A DNA stretch of 64,000 nucleotides from Faecalispora jeddahensis (GTDB taxonomy: Bacteria; Bacillota; Clostridia; Oscillospirales; Acutalibacteraceae): contig NZ_CBYL010000013.1 in the NCBI RefSeq assembly GCF_000577335.1, forward strand, positions 1 through 64,000, in the 5' to 3' direction. Positions 50,497 through 59,459 of this stretch are shown here, piece after piece; positions within the stretch are counted from its first letter, which is position 1, and each line of letters starts with the position of its first letter. The translations under genes and the position numbers were made by a program. The notes under the pieces were generated by a model. That model was not told the origin of the DNA. It did not search any database and was given only the letters and a program-made list of their open reading frames with translations.

Positions 50497-52311
50497 ATGG
50501 ACAGTCGTATATCCATACGCACTATTACGATAAAAAATTTTCGTTCAATAAGGCGAGAAAACATTAAGGTTGGGGACTTTAACATTTTTGTCGGAATGAA
50601 TGATGCAGGAAAATCAAATGTTTTGAAGGCAATGAACCTTTTTTTCAACGATCGTGTTGAGGAAAATGTTCCGTACAGCTACAAACGAGATTTTTCTTAC
50701 TTATATCCTCCAAAAAGCAAGGAAGCAAAGGCAATAACAATAACTATTCAGTTTTACATTCCATCTACATTTTCTGATGGTGGACTATATACATGGGAGA
50801 AAGTATGGAAGCAAACAGGTAAGGTTTCTGATGTAATAAAAAATGCTAAAGGTGAAGAGCCTGGCTCACGCTCACGTATTCCAGCAGCTTTGCAAAAAAT
50901 AAAGTATAGATATGTTCCAGCAATAAAGAGCGACGCGTATTTTAAGTCGTTGTTAGCGGATTTGTATTCTTCTGTTTCCGCTTCTCTTGATACCACACTT
51001 GCAGAAGCGGTTCAATTATTCTCTGATACATTGAGCGGATATACGCAGTCTATTACTCTTGATGCTTCAAAAAGATTAAATATTTCAAGTCAGCTTGAAA
51101 TACCTGAGAATTTGGGTGAAATCTTTAGGTCTTTAGTATTTAGAACCAATAAATCTATTGATTCTATTAGTGTTCCACTTACATCGCGAGGAGATGGTAT
51201 TCAGGCACGGCATATCCCCATTATCTTAAAATACATTGCGAATGAAGATCAAAAATCAAGAAATCAGGGTTCTACAAAAGTTACAACAATTTGGGGGATC
51301 GAGGAGCCTGAAAACGGCTTAGAACTGTCAAATGCTTTTGCTCTTGCTGACGAGTTTGTAGAATATGCTAAAGAACTCCAGATCTTTATTACGACACATT
51401 CCCCAGCGTTTTATATGAAAAAAGAGGAGAATGGAGTAACAGTATTTTATGTTGAAAAAAAGGAGTCAAGGAGTGAAGAGACCCAAATAAATACCGGAAA
51501 AACCAATAAGGCAATCGCAAGCGAAATGGGGCTAATGCCATTAATTGCTCCATATGTTGAAGAGCAAAAAAAGAAATACGAGGAAAGATTACAATTACTT
51601 AAATCAGCAGTTCAGCTATATGATACTGAATCACTTTCAGATATTCCAACAATTTTTGTAGAAGGCAAAACAGATATAGAGTATCTGACTATGGCAATTA
51701 AGATACACTCAGTTGAACTGCAAAAGTTATTAGATAACAAAAAACTTCGAATTTTCTCGAAAGAAGGACGGGGCGGATGTGGGATGATAGAGCATCTTGT
51801 ATACGCCTGGATTTATCTGGGAAACAAAAGTAGGTGTATTGCCCTTTTTGATAAAGATGATGCAGGATGTACTGTCAAAAACAGAATGGAGGCATCATCA
51901 ATATTTAAAGGCTCCGAAAATGTATCATCAAAGTTTATTTCTCCAACGCAAGAAATCATAGCTTTACTCAGTCGTAAAGGATGCGATTTCCCATTTGAAA
52001 TTGAACATATTCTTTCTATCGATTGTTGGAAAAAAATAACTGAAAAAAAGCTGGCTGTTCGCAGAGAGACTGATGAGTTATATAAGATGGTAAAAAGCTC
52101 GCTTGGAACAACACAGACAATTGACGATGCTCTTGAATCATTATCAACTAATGCTGATTTTGTAAATACAATTGTTAAGATGCAACCGCATAAGGATAAG
52201 AAGACTCAGATATGCGAGTTTGTTAAAAAACAAGTTGACAATGGAAAATTTGATTTCTTATCCGGCTTTGAAAACACCATATCAGCAATAGAAAAGATAC
52301 TAATAAAATGA
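50497..52311 (+). CDS. OLD-family ATPase/TOPRIM nuclease
   Basis: This 604-residue protein combines an SMC/ABC-like ATPase and a TOPRIM nuclease. Walker A is GMNDAGKSN (33-41), the signature-like SRGDGIQ (230-236), Walker B IWGIEEPENGLE (265-276) and the His switch THSP (300-303). The TOPRIM acidic residues are in FVEGKTDIEYL (Glu389) and FDKDDAG (451-457). OLD proteins cut or nick DNA and act in phage interference. No GajB-type helicase follows, so it is not a Gabija pair; it appears to be a class 1, stand-alone protein. The gene is AT-rich and follows tRNA-fMet, in line with acquisition. GGAGG precedes ATG 50497. Confidence 0.9.
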   Translation: MDSRISIRTITIKNFRSIRRENIKVGDFNIFVGMNDAGKSNVLKAMNLFFNDRVEENVPYSYKRDFSYLYPPKSKEAKAITITIQFYIPSTFSDGGLYTWEKVWKQTGKVSDVIKNAKGEEPGSRSRIPAALQKIKYRYVPAIKSDAYFKSLLADLYSSVSASLDTTLAEAVQLFSDTLSGYTQSITLDASKRLNISSQLEIPENLGEIFRSLVFRTNKSIDSISVPLTSRGDGIQARHIPIILKYIANEDQKSRNQGSTKVTTIWGIEEPENGLELSNAFALADEFVEYAKELQIFITTHSPAFYMKKEENGVTVFYVEKKESRSEETQINTGKTNKAIASEMGLMPLIAPYVEEQKKKYEERLQLLKSAVQLYDTESLSDIPTIFVEGKTDIEYLTMAIKIHSVELQKLLDNKKLRIFSKEGRGGCGMIEHLVYAWIYLGNKSRCIALFDKDDAGCTVKNRMEASSIFKGSENVSSKFISPTQEIIALLSRKGCDFPFEIEHILSIDCWKKITEKKLAVRRETDELYKMVKSSLGTTQTIDDALESLSTNADFVNTIVKMQPHKDKKTQICEFVKKQVDNGKFDFLSGFENTISAIEKILIK

Positions 52312-52358
52312 ACTTCTCATTATGTTTATTAGTAGAATTGCTTTAAATCATTACATAT

Positions 52359-52397
52359 CTAATAAATCGCACAATTGTTCGATTTATTAGATTTTTG
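52359..52397 (+). terminator. Terminator of the OLD-family gene
   Basis: CTAATAAATCG and CGATTTATTAG flank CACAATTGTT and are followed by ATTTTT. Confidence 0.8.
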
Positions 52398-52506
52398 GAG
52401 AAGATCAATCCGTATTTAGCGTTTGTTTTGTAGTGTACAATGCATCTGTTTTTCTTTAAATTATCGCCAGAGATATCCAAAATAGCTTCTACCATTGAAA
52501 AGGAAA

Positions 52507-52556
52507 AGAAATTACAGGGAGGGGTGGCACAATGCCATCACTCCCTGTAATTTCCT
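52507..52556. terminator. Hairpin downstream of the EFR1 gene
   Basis: GAAATTACAGGGAG and CTCCCTGTAATTTC enclose an inner GGTGGCA/TGCCATC region. On the minus strand it is followed by TTTTCC, fitting a terminator for the gene ending at 52617. Confidence 0.65.
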
Positions 52557-52616
52557 TGTCAATCCTGATGCCATATCAGGGAATGAACCATAAAATTAAA
52601 GAATTTGTTTTGACTA

Positions 52617-53447
52617 CTATATAAAGAATAAAGGTTCTGCCCGTCGGGCGAAATCTCTTTCCAGCATTAATTTATGTGATGTGAATTGCTCATCGTCAAA
52701 ATATTTTGCATCTTGTGGACACCGTTTTACACAGGCATGACACTTAATGCATATTCCAATTATGTCAGAAGGGTCGTTTGGATTGATAGACCCCATCGGA
52801 CACCGGCGAATGCAAATACCGCAATGATTACACTTTTCCATATCGGTCTTTGGCTTAGCCTTTAAAAAGACCGTAGGCTTTCCATCAAGTCCTTTCGGAG
52901 TATAGTACACTTCTGGAGGGTTGGTGCCTTTTACGTCAATAGGCTGTGGTAGGGTTTTGAGTGTGTCGACCTTTTCAGCTATTTTCGTTGCAAATTCCTT
53001 AACCTTCTCCATATCGGTCTGATCCGGCCGACCGGCTGCCAGAACCGTTGAAAAAGCATGCTGAGCGGCTACACCAGCCCCTGCAATCGTATGAAATCCA
53101 TTGGCTTCTAAAATATTTCGAAGTTCAATCAGAGCATCATCAAAGTTGCGGTTACCGAATACCGCAACAGGTACAGCGAGGGCATCATTTCCGATAAAGT
53201 GACTCTGTACATAAGGTAGCAATTTATTTGGTATTCTTCCTGCATAAACAGGGATTCCCCATATAACCAAATCCGTTTTGTTAAAAGTATTCATTGCTTC
53301 CCTTGCAGCTGGAAGAGTATAGTCTAGCTTTTCCACTGGAAGATTTAGTTTTTCTCCGATGGCATCTGCAAGAGAAACAACTGTTTTTTCGGTGTTTCCA
53401 ACGGGGCTAAAATATACTGCCCATACCTTATTAATTTCCACTTTCAT
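52617..53447 (-). CDS. EFR1-type flavodoxin-ferredoxin fusion protein
   Basis: This 276-residue protein begins with a flavodoxin domain (FSPVGNTEKTV FMN loop at about 13-23, WGIPVYAGRIPNKLLPY at 63-79) and ends with two [4Fe-4S] clusters: Cys206, 209, 212, 216 and Cys233, 236, 239, 243, each with a following proline. This domain order is that of the EFR1 family of ferredoxin proteins found in anaerobes, which carry electrons between FMN and clusters. The partner enzyme is unknown. A remnant of a sigma-54 activator lies upstream. Confidence 0.93.
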   Translation of the reverse strand: MKVEINKVWAVYFSPVGNTEKTVVSLADAIGEKLNLPVEKLDYTLPAAREAMNTFNKTDLVIWGIPVYAGRIPNKLLPYVQSHFIGNDALAVPVAVFGNRNFDDALIELRNILEANGFHTIAGAGVAAQHAFSTVLAAGRPDQTDMEKVKEFATKIAEKVDTLKTLPQPIDVKGTNPPEVYYTPKGLDGKPTVFLKAKPKTDMEKCNHCGICIRRCPMGSINPNDPSDIIGICIKCHACVKRCPQDAKYFDDEQFTSHKLMLERDFARRAEPLFFI

Positions 53448-53618
53448 TTTCTCTCCCTTTAATGATAATTATGTAAATTATATCACACTACCTATATCTC
53501 ACGAACTGATTTAAAGAAATATCAAAAGAAACTGCTTTATAGGTAGACAATTAAACAAGCGTGATATTTGAGCATATTTAATACACTAAGAATCTTTGCT
53601 TTTCTCATTTCGAAGCTG

Positions 53619-53802
53619 CTAAACATTGATTTTATATCTCTTAATTTTGTTATAGCGGTTACTATGAGAAATATTAAGATGAGTTGCCGTCATAGTCAAA
53701 TTAAGGTCACATTCCAGAAGAGCATCTTTGATGATTGATTTTTCATAATTTTCTACCATCTGTATTTCTGCGGCCCGATGCTCAATATGGATGGACAGTT
53801 AA
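53619..53802 (-). pseudogene. Sigma-54-dependent activator remnant (Fis-type HTH)
   Basis: The minus strand encodes, up to the stop at 53619, VENYEKSIIKDALLECDLN and then LTMTATHLNISHSNRYNKIKRYKI. This is the C-terminal Fis-like helix-turn-helix of bacterial enhancer-binding proteins (xxFExxxIxxALxxCxxNxxxAAxxLxISRxxLYxKIKxY). A stop codon precedes it at about 53803 and no AAA+ domain is found, so only the tail remains. Key helix residues have drifted (SHSNRYNKI). Confidence 0.6.
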
Positions 53803-54345
53803 AATGAAATTAACAAAGAGTTTGCCAAAGATATTGTTGCAATACTTCGAATTTCATTGAGTTTGGCAGATGAATTCATTGGAGGTGCACTTTTGTCACA
53901 AGAAAACCTGTTTCCTCCAGAAGCTACATTCTGCCTTAAAATAATAACAGGACAAAAAGTTAAAGAATTTAAAATATCCTCCGACACTCGATGATTTGCC
54001 CAAAGCAATTTATAGTGTTTTCTGCTGTACGTGAAAAGCACCACACGTTGAGAATTAAAATCCAAAGTTAAGTAAGTAATCTTGTGTAGACCATATATCC
54101 GGGTTAGGACGATCTGAAATTTTACAGCGTTATGCAAGCAAAGTCTGTGCTGAAAAATTGATTTCTGTGCTACAGTTAGACAGATAAATATTGCCATCTA
54201 AAGCCGGATAGGATTCTAAGAAAGAATCTTAAATAATCTGAAATCTGCTTGTAAAGCATTGTTATAGGTGCAGGACAATATTATAATTGTCAAGGAGTTA
54301 GAGGGTGCTAACCGCCTCCGAACAGAAAGGTAGGTAAAAATTTTT
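53803..54345. other. Decayed or non-coding region upstream of the ABC operon
   Basis: A plus-strand frame around 53807-53993 reads EINKEFAKDIVAILRISLSLADEF and onwards with natural amino-acid usage but lacks a start and family, so it may be a gene fragment. A 132-codon minus-strand frame over the same DNA is unconvincing. The ribosome site AGAAAGGTAGG lies before ATG 54346. Confidence 0.35.
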
Positions 54346-55992
54346 ATGAAAAAACAATGGAATAAAGTAAGGCTCGCAGCAGGAATGATGAGCATCTTGC
54401 TCCTTGTTGCAGGTTGCTCAACACAGACGCCAAGCGGCTCGCCACAATCTTCCGGCGCTCCTTCCGCCACAAACACGGCTGCAAAAGACGAGGTAATCGT
54501 GGCGGTTGGCGGGGAAAAGGAATCCGGATATGATCCCTGCACGGGATGGGGAAGCAGCGGCACTCCCATCTTTCAAAGCAAGCTGCTGGATACGGATACA
54601 AACAATCAGTTGAAAAACGACCTTGCCACCGAATATAGCGTCAGTAAGGATGGTCTTACTTGGACATTCAAGATTCGCAATGACGTCATTTGCCACGACG
54701 GTGAAAAGCTGACCGCAAAAGATGTGGCGTTTACTTATAACAAGACCAAGGAAAACGGCATTTCCACCGTCGATCTGACCCTGTTGGACAAGGCTGAGGC
54801 AACTGACGACACAACGGTCGTGTTCCGCATGAAGTCTCCCATGTCCACCTTTATTTATCAGACGGCTGCCTTGGGAATCGTGCCTGAGCATGCTTACGGT
54901 GATCCGACGGCTTATGCGCAGAAGCCTGTAGGTTCCGGTCCCTATCGATTTGTGCAGTGGGATAAAGGGCAGCAGCTGATTGTGGAAGCAAACGAGAACT
55001 ATTACGGCGGAACGCCTCCCTTTAAGCGTCTTGTACTTTTGTTCCTCAGCGATGACGCGGCATACGCGGCACTGCAGGCTGGACAAGTTGATGTAGCAAA
55101 AATTTCAGAAAACCTCGCAGTAAAGGGAATGTCCGGCTATAATTTGGTGGATTGCAAAACCAACGATTTCCGCACGATAGCGTTGCCTGTGCAAAAGCCG
55201 GGTGAAACCAGCAAAGAGGGATACGCAATCGGCAACGAAGTGACCAGTGATATGGCGATCCGCAAGGCATTGGCAAACGGGATCAACCGTCAGAAAATCA
55301 TCGATACCGTACTCAATGGTTACGGCGAGGTTGCCTACACCGTTTCCCAGGGGCTGCCATGGGATAATAAAGAGGTAATTCTCACCGACGGCAATGTGGA
55401 GGCAGCAAAGAAAATTTTGGATGATGCTGGCTGGGTGGATACCGATGGTGATGGAATCCGCGAGAAGAACGGCAGGAAAGCAGAGTTCAGTTTGATTTAT
55501 GCTTCCGACGATTCTACCCGTCAATCGATTTCTATGGCATTCAGTGAGCAGGCAAAGACATTTGGTATTAATGTGATTACCGAAGGTCTTTCCTCCGCAG
55601 ACCGTAATCCCCGCAAACACAAGGATGCCTTTATGCTGGGTGGCGGTGACTATAACCCCACTCCTGTTTACAATGCACTTTATGGTGCTTACGCAGCAAA
55701 AGGCGGCTGGTACAATATTGTAGCTTATAAAAACCCAACGGTTGATAAGTATCTTGAAGCAGCCATAGCGGCAACCACGCAGGAAGAAGCCAATCAATAC
55801 TGGCAAAAAGCGCAGTGGGACGGAACGACCGGCGGCAGCATTCTTGGCGATGCGCCTTATATTTACGTCGCAAATATCAGCCATCTTTATTTTGTCCGGG
55901 ATGGAATCAGCATAGGCGAGCAGAAGATTCACCCTCACGATCATGGCTTTGCGGTATTGGGCAACATCATGGACTGGAGCGCTGTAAAATAG
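54346..55992 (+). CDS. Peptide/nickel ABC transporter substrate-binding lipoprotein
   Basis: This 548-residue family 5 binding protein has a lipoprotein signal KKQWNKVRLAAGMMSILLLVAGC with Cys25. It shows LKNDLATEYSVSKDGLTWTFKIRNDVICHDGEKLTAKDVAFTY and RKALANGINRQKIIDTVLNGYG, both typical of SBP_bac_5. It delivers a peptide or a metal chelate to the permeases encoded next. Family 5 proteins cannot be separated into peptide and nickel binders by these motifs alone. First gene of a complete five-gene operon. Confidence 0.93.
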   Translation: MKKQWNKVRLAAGMMSILLLVAGCSTQTPSGSPQSSGAPSATNTAAKDEVIVAVGGEKESGYDPCTGWGSSGTPIFQSKLLDTDTNNQLKNDLATEYSVSKDGLTWTFKIRNDVICHDGEKLTAKDVAFTYNKTKENGISTVDLTLLDKAEATDDTTVVFRMKSPMSTFIYQTAALGIVPEHAYGDPTAYAQKPVGSGPYRFVQWDKGQQLIVEANENYYGGTPPFKRLVLLFLSDDAAYAALQAGQVDVAKISENLAVKGMSGYNLVDCKTNDFRTIALPVQKPGETSKEGYAIGNEVTSDMAIRKALANGINRQKIIDTVLNGYGEVAYTVSQGLPWDNKEVILTDGNVEAAKKILDDAGWVDTDGDGIREKNGRKAEFSLIYASDDSTRQSISMAFSEQAKTFGINVITEGLSSADRNPRKHKDAFMLGGGDYNPTPVYNALYGAYAAKGGWYNIVAYKNPTVDKYLEAAIAATTQEEANQYWQKAQWDGTTGGSILGDAPYIYVANISHLYFVRDGISIGEQKIHPHDHGFAVLGNIMDWSAVK

Positions 55993-56080
55993 TCTGAATT
56001 CAGTATCAAGGCAAATGCGGCCATACCCGGTTGTGGTTTGGCCGCATTTTGCATGAAAAGAAGGGAGAAATGAGAGTGCG

Positions 56081-57070
56081 ATGAAAAAAGGTATAGCAAA
56101 AATAATCGCAGAAAATTTTTTACGCGGTGTCACATTGCTGATTGCAGTGGTCATCGTTACCTTTCTGCTGGCAAATGCATCCCCCATCGATCCAATCAGT
56201 GCTTACGTCGGATCGGAAAGCGCAATCAGTGAAGAGCAAAGGGCTGCGATTGCCGAATACTGGGGCCTTAACGAGCCTCCGGCCGGCCGGCTCGTTAGCT
56301 GGTTAAAGGCGCTTGCAAATGGTGATATGGGCAGATCCTACTACTTTCAACAGCCTGTAACCGCAGTAATAGGGGAACGTTTCGCGCAATCCATTATGCT
56401 GATGGGGGTTGCATGGGTGCTGTCGGGAATTTTCGGATTTCTGCTGGGAGTCATTTCAGCGGCTTGCCGCAATAGTCCGATCGATAAGGCGATTAAAACA
56501 GTCTGCCTGCTGCTGTCCTCCAGCCCGGCATTTTGGCTGGGACTATTGCTGATGATGGTATTCGCGGTAAAGCTTGGGTGGTTTCCGCTAGGGCTTTCCG
56601 CACCGATCGGTAAGCTGGCGGGCGAGGTGACAATCTGGGAGCGGCTGCATCATTTGGTATTGCCGGCAGTCACGCTTTCCATCACCGGAGTGTCCAACAT
56701 TGCGCTGCATACCCGGCAGAAGCTGATTGACATTATGGAAAGCGACTTTATGCTCTTTGCACAGGCACGAGGAGAGGGAAAATGGCAGGCGATCCGCCGT
56801 CATGGATTCCGCAATATTCTTTTGCCGGCTGTTACCCTGCAGTTTGCGGCGATCAGCGAGCTGTTCGGCGGCTCGGTGCTGGCGGAGAATGTTTTTTCCT
56901 ATACCGGCATCGGACAGGCCGCCGTGCTTGCAGGAACTCACGGGGATACACCGTTGCTGATGGGAATTGCTTTGTTCAGCGCATTGTTTGTCTTTTGCGG
57001 AAATATGATTGCCAATCTGCTTTATCCCGTGATCGATCCTCAAATCAGGGAGGTAGCACATGCCAAGTAA
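56081..57070 (+). CDS. Peptide/nickel ABC transporter permease (DppB/NikB type)
   Basis: This 329-residue membrane protein has six hydrophobic segments; the N-terminal helix is LLIAVVIVTFLLANASPIDP, and the EAA-type loop lies in MESDFMLFAQARGEGKWQAIRRHGFRNILLPAV. It overlaps the next permease gene by 11 bases in another frame. Unlike the most common variant, there is a shortened periplasmic loop after ASPIDPISAYVG. Confidence 0.92.
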   Translation: MKKGIAKIIAENFLRGVTLLIAVVIVTFLLANASPIDPISAYVGSESAISEEQRAAIAEYWGLNEPPAGRLVSWLKALANGDMGRSYYFQQPVTAVIGERFAQSIMLMGVAWVLSGIFGFLLGVISAACRNSPIDKAIKTVCLLLSSSPAFWLGLLLMMVFAVKLGWFPLGLSAPIGKLAGEVTIWERLHHLVLPAVTLSITGVSNIALHTRQKLIDIMESDFMLFAQARGEGKWQAIRRHGFRNILLPAVTLQFAAISELFGGSVLAENVFSYTGIGQAAVLAGTHGDTPLLMGIALFSALFVFCGNMIANLLYPVIDPQIREVAHAK

Positions 57071-57911
57071 AATCGTTGCAGTAGGAAAACCTTTGGTCAA
57101 TCGCCGCACATGGACTTTGGCGATCATCATAGCGGCAATCGTGATTTTGATTGGTGTGGCGGCAGCAGGTGTTTTTATGCTGCCGGATGCCTATGCCACC
57201 AATTTTGAAAACAAGAATCTGCCGCCGTCATTCTCGCATCTGTTCGGCACCGACTGGATGGGCCGCGATATGCTTGCGCGCACAGTAAAGGGACTTTCCA
57301 CCAGTATCCTGATCGGCGTATTGGCGGCAGGCATCAGCTCTGTGATAGCGGTCATTCTGGGTACCCTTTCGGCTGTTATGGGGAAAAAAGTGGATCAGGC
57401 TGTCTTGTGGCTGATCGATATGGTGCAGGGCATTCCTCATCTGATTCTGCTGATGCTCATCTCTTTTATGCTTGGTAAGGGCCTGCAGGGCGTTATGGTA
57501 GGTATCGCAGTCAGCCATTGGCCCAATCTGGCGCGCGTTGTCCGTGCTGAGGTTCTGGCGGTAAAGAACGCACAGTTTGTACAGGCATCGCGTAAGATGG
57601 GGCGCAGCCGGTTATTTATCGCCGTGCGGCATATTCTGCCCCATGTAGTTCCACAATACATTGTCGGATTAATTTTATTATTCCCACATGCTATTTTACA
57701 TGAAGCCTCCATCACTTTTCTGGGGTTTGGGCTGTCTCCGGAGGAACCGGCGGTCGGTGTCATTTTGTCCGAATCCATGCGCTATCTGACCTCCGGATTT
57801 TGGTGGCTTACGGTACTTCCCGGCGCGGCGCTTTTGTTGATTGTACTGCTGTTTGATGCGATCGGGGACAATTTGCGAACCATTATAGATCCATACAGCG
57901 CACAGGAATAG
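57060..57911 (+). CDS. Peptide/nickel ABC transporter permease (DppC/NikC type)
   Basis: This 283-residue permease has an N-terminal helix (TLAIIIAAIVILIGVAAAGVFML), the usual HLFGTDWMGRDMLARTVKGLSTSILIG block and the EAA loop VRAEVLAVKNAQFVQASRKMGRSRLFIAVRHILPHV. Forms the channel with the preceding permease. The next gene begins nine bases after its stop. Confidence 0.92.
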   Translation: MPSKIVAVGKPLVNRRTWTLAIIIAAIVILIGVAAAGVFMLPDAYATNFENKNLPPSFSHLFGTDWMGRDMLARTVKGLSTSILIGVLAAGISSVIAVILGTLSAVMGKKVDQAVLWLIDMVQGIPHLILLMLISFMLGKGLQGVMVGIAVSHWPNLARVVRAEVLAVKNAQFVQASRKMGRSRLFIAVRHILPHVVPQYIVGLILLFPHAILHEASITFLGFGLSPEEPAVGVILSESMRYLTSGFWWLTVLPGAALLLIVLLFDAIGDNLRTIIDPYSAQE

Positions 57912-57919
57912 GAGGAATT

Positions 57920-58852
57920 ATGTCACAGAAAAAAGAAAAGCCTCCGGTTCTGGAGGTAACAGATCTGTCCATTTGTTTTCGGATGTATGACCGCGGGCTG
58001 AACCAGAAGGAGCTGAAGGTCATATCCAGCTTGAATATCGCTATTCACGCGGGCGAAATTTTGGCAGTAGTAGGCTCGTCCGGAAGCGGAAAAAGCCTGC
58101 TTGCCCACGCCGTTTTAGGAATCTTGCCCCATAACAGCTCCTATTCCGGCTCCATGAAGTATTGCGGTCAGGAGCTGACCCCCCACCTGCAAAAAAAGCT
58201 GCGGGGAAAAGAAATTGCGCTGGTTCCGCAGTCAGTGGGCTATTTAGATCCCATGATGCGCGTCGGCAAGCAGGTCATCGGAATTCACGGAACGGAGCGG
58301 CAGCAGCAGGAGGTGTTCCAGCGGTTCAACCTTTCGCCGGAAACCGCACAGAAATATCCCTTTCAGCTTTCCGGCGGCATGGCACGCAGGGTTCTGGTAT
58401 CTACGGCGGTCATTACGGATGCACACCTGATCATTGCGGACGAACCTACTCCGGGACTTAATCCGGAAGTGGCGGAGGAAACCATGCGCTATTTCCGCGA
58501 GATCGCCGATGCCGGAAATGCCGTTATGCTCATCACACACGACATTGATTTGGCACTCAGCATTGCCGATAAAATTGCTGTTTTTTACGCGGGAACAACC
58601 GTAGAAATCGCACCGGTACAGGATTTTCTTGAAGGAAAGGAGCGCCTGCGCCATCCATATACAAAAGCGCTGTGGGATGCTTTGCCGCAGAACGATTTTG
58701 TTCCTATTTCCGGGCTGCAGCCTTATGCAGGCAGCCTGCCCAGCGGGTGCCCCTTTGCGCCGCGCTGCCAGTACCGCACCGACGACTGCTCGGGAGAGGT
58801 GGAGATGCGTAAAATGCGAGGAGGAGAGGTGAGGTGCAAGCATGCTACTTGA
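57920..58852 (+). CDS. Peptide/nickel ABC transporter ATPase (DppD/NikD type)
   Basis: This 310-residue ATPase has Walker A GSSGSGKS (about 54-61), Q-loop LVPQSVGYLDP, signature LSGGMARRV, Walker B LIIADEPTPGL and H-loop THD. The C-terminal oligopeptide-type extension contains the cysteine motif CPFAPRC...C...C of this subgroup, which in some relatives binds an Fe-S cluster. GGAGG precedes ATG 57920. It overlaps the next ATPase gene by 11 bases. Confidence 0.94.
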   Translation: MSQKKEKPPVLEVTDLSICFRMYDRGLNQKELKVISSLNIAIHAGEILAVVGSSGSGKSLLAHAVLGILPHNSSYSGSMKYCGQELTPHLQKKLRGKEIALVPQSVGYLDPMMRVGKQVIGIHGTERQQQEVFQRFNLSPETAQKYPFQLSGGMARRVLVSTAVITDAHLIIADEPTPGLNPEVAEETMRYFREIADAGNAVMLITHDIDLALSIADKIAVFYAGTTVEIAPVQDFLEGKERLRHPYTKALWDALPQNDFVPISGLQPYAGSLPSGCPFAPRCQYRTDDCSGEVEMRKMRGGEVRCKHAT

Positions 58853-59459
58853 GGTAAAAAACGTAAGCTTTGGATATTCCTACAAAGAGCCGATATTAAA
58901 AAATGTGAGCTTTTCGGTAGACAAAGGCGAACGTGTGGGCCTGGTTGGCCCTTCCGGCTATGGAAAAAGCACGCTTTCGAAACTCTTAGCAGGCTACCTG
59001 GTGCCTACAGAGGGCGAAATCCTGTTCGAAGAGAAGCCCTTGCCTACCACAGGCTATTGCCCTATACAGCTTATTTATCAGCACCCTGAAAAAGCGGTAA
59101 ATATACGGTGGAAAATGCGCCAGATTCTGGAGGAATCCTGGACTCCCGACGATGCGTTCCTACAAAAGATCGGAATCGAAAAGCAGTGGCTGGATCGCTG
59201 GCCCAACGAACTGAGCGGCGGCGAAATGCAGCGCTTTTGTATCGCACGGATCCTCGGGCCAAAAACCAAATTCCTTCTCGCAGATGAAATCAGCACTATG
59301 CTGGATGTAATTACACAAGCACAGATTTGGCAGCTGGTGCTTTCGATCGTAAAAGAGCGCGATATGGGGATGATCGTGGTAACCCACAGCGAAGCGCTGG
59401 CTCAAAAGGTCTGTACGCGCATCATCGACCTTCCGACTCTCAATGCAGCAGGGCGTTAG
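58842..59459 (+). CDS. Peptide/nickel ABC transporter ATPase (DppF/NikE type), short
   Basis: This 205-residue ATPase has Walker A GPSGYGKS, Q-loop IYQHPEKAVN, signature LSGGEMQRF, Walker B FLLADEISTML and H-loop THS. It lacks the C-terminal extension found in full-length OppF/DppF (typically over 300 residues), as in NikE-like partners. It would pair with the preceding ATPase. Its 3' end overlaps the end of the convergent kinase gene by 20 bp. Confidence 0.92.
   Translation: MLLEVKNVSFGYSYKEPILKNVSFSVDKGERVGLVGPSGYGKSTLSKLLAGYLVPTEGEILFEEKPLPTTGYCPIQLIYQHPEKAVNIRWKMRQILEESWTPDDAFLQKIGIEKQWLDRWPNELSGGEMQRFCIARILGPKTKFLLADEISTMLDVITQAQIWQLVLSIVKERDMGMIVVTHSEALAQKVCTRIIDLPTLNAAGR

Noticed and set aside
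50497-52311. Gabija (GajA-GajB) system
   Set aside because: The ATPase-TOPRIM protein fits GajA in broad outline, but no UvrD-like GajB helicase follows; the next gene is an unrelated ferredoxin protein.
53799-54197. 132-codon minus-strand frame
   Set aside because: No ribosome site, no family, and the opposite strand shows more natural coding over part of it.
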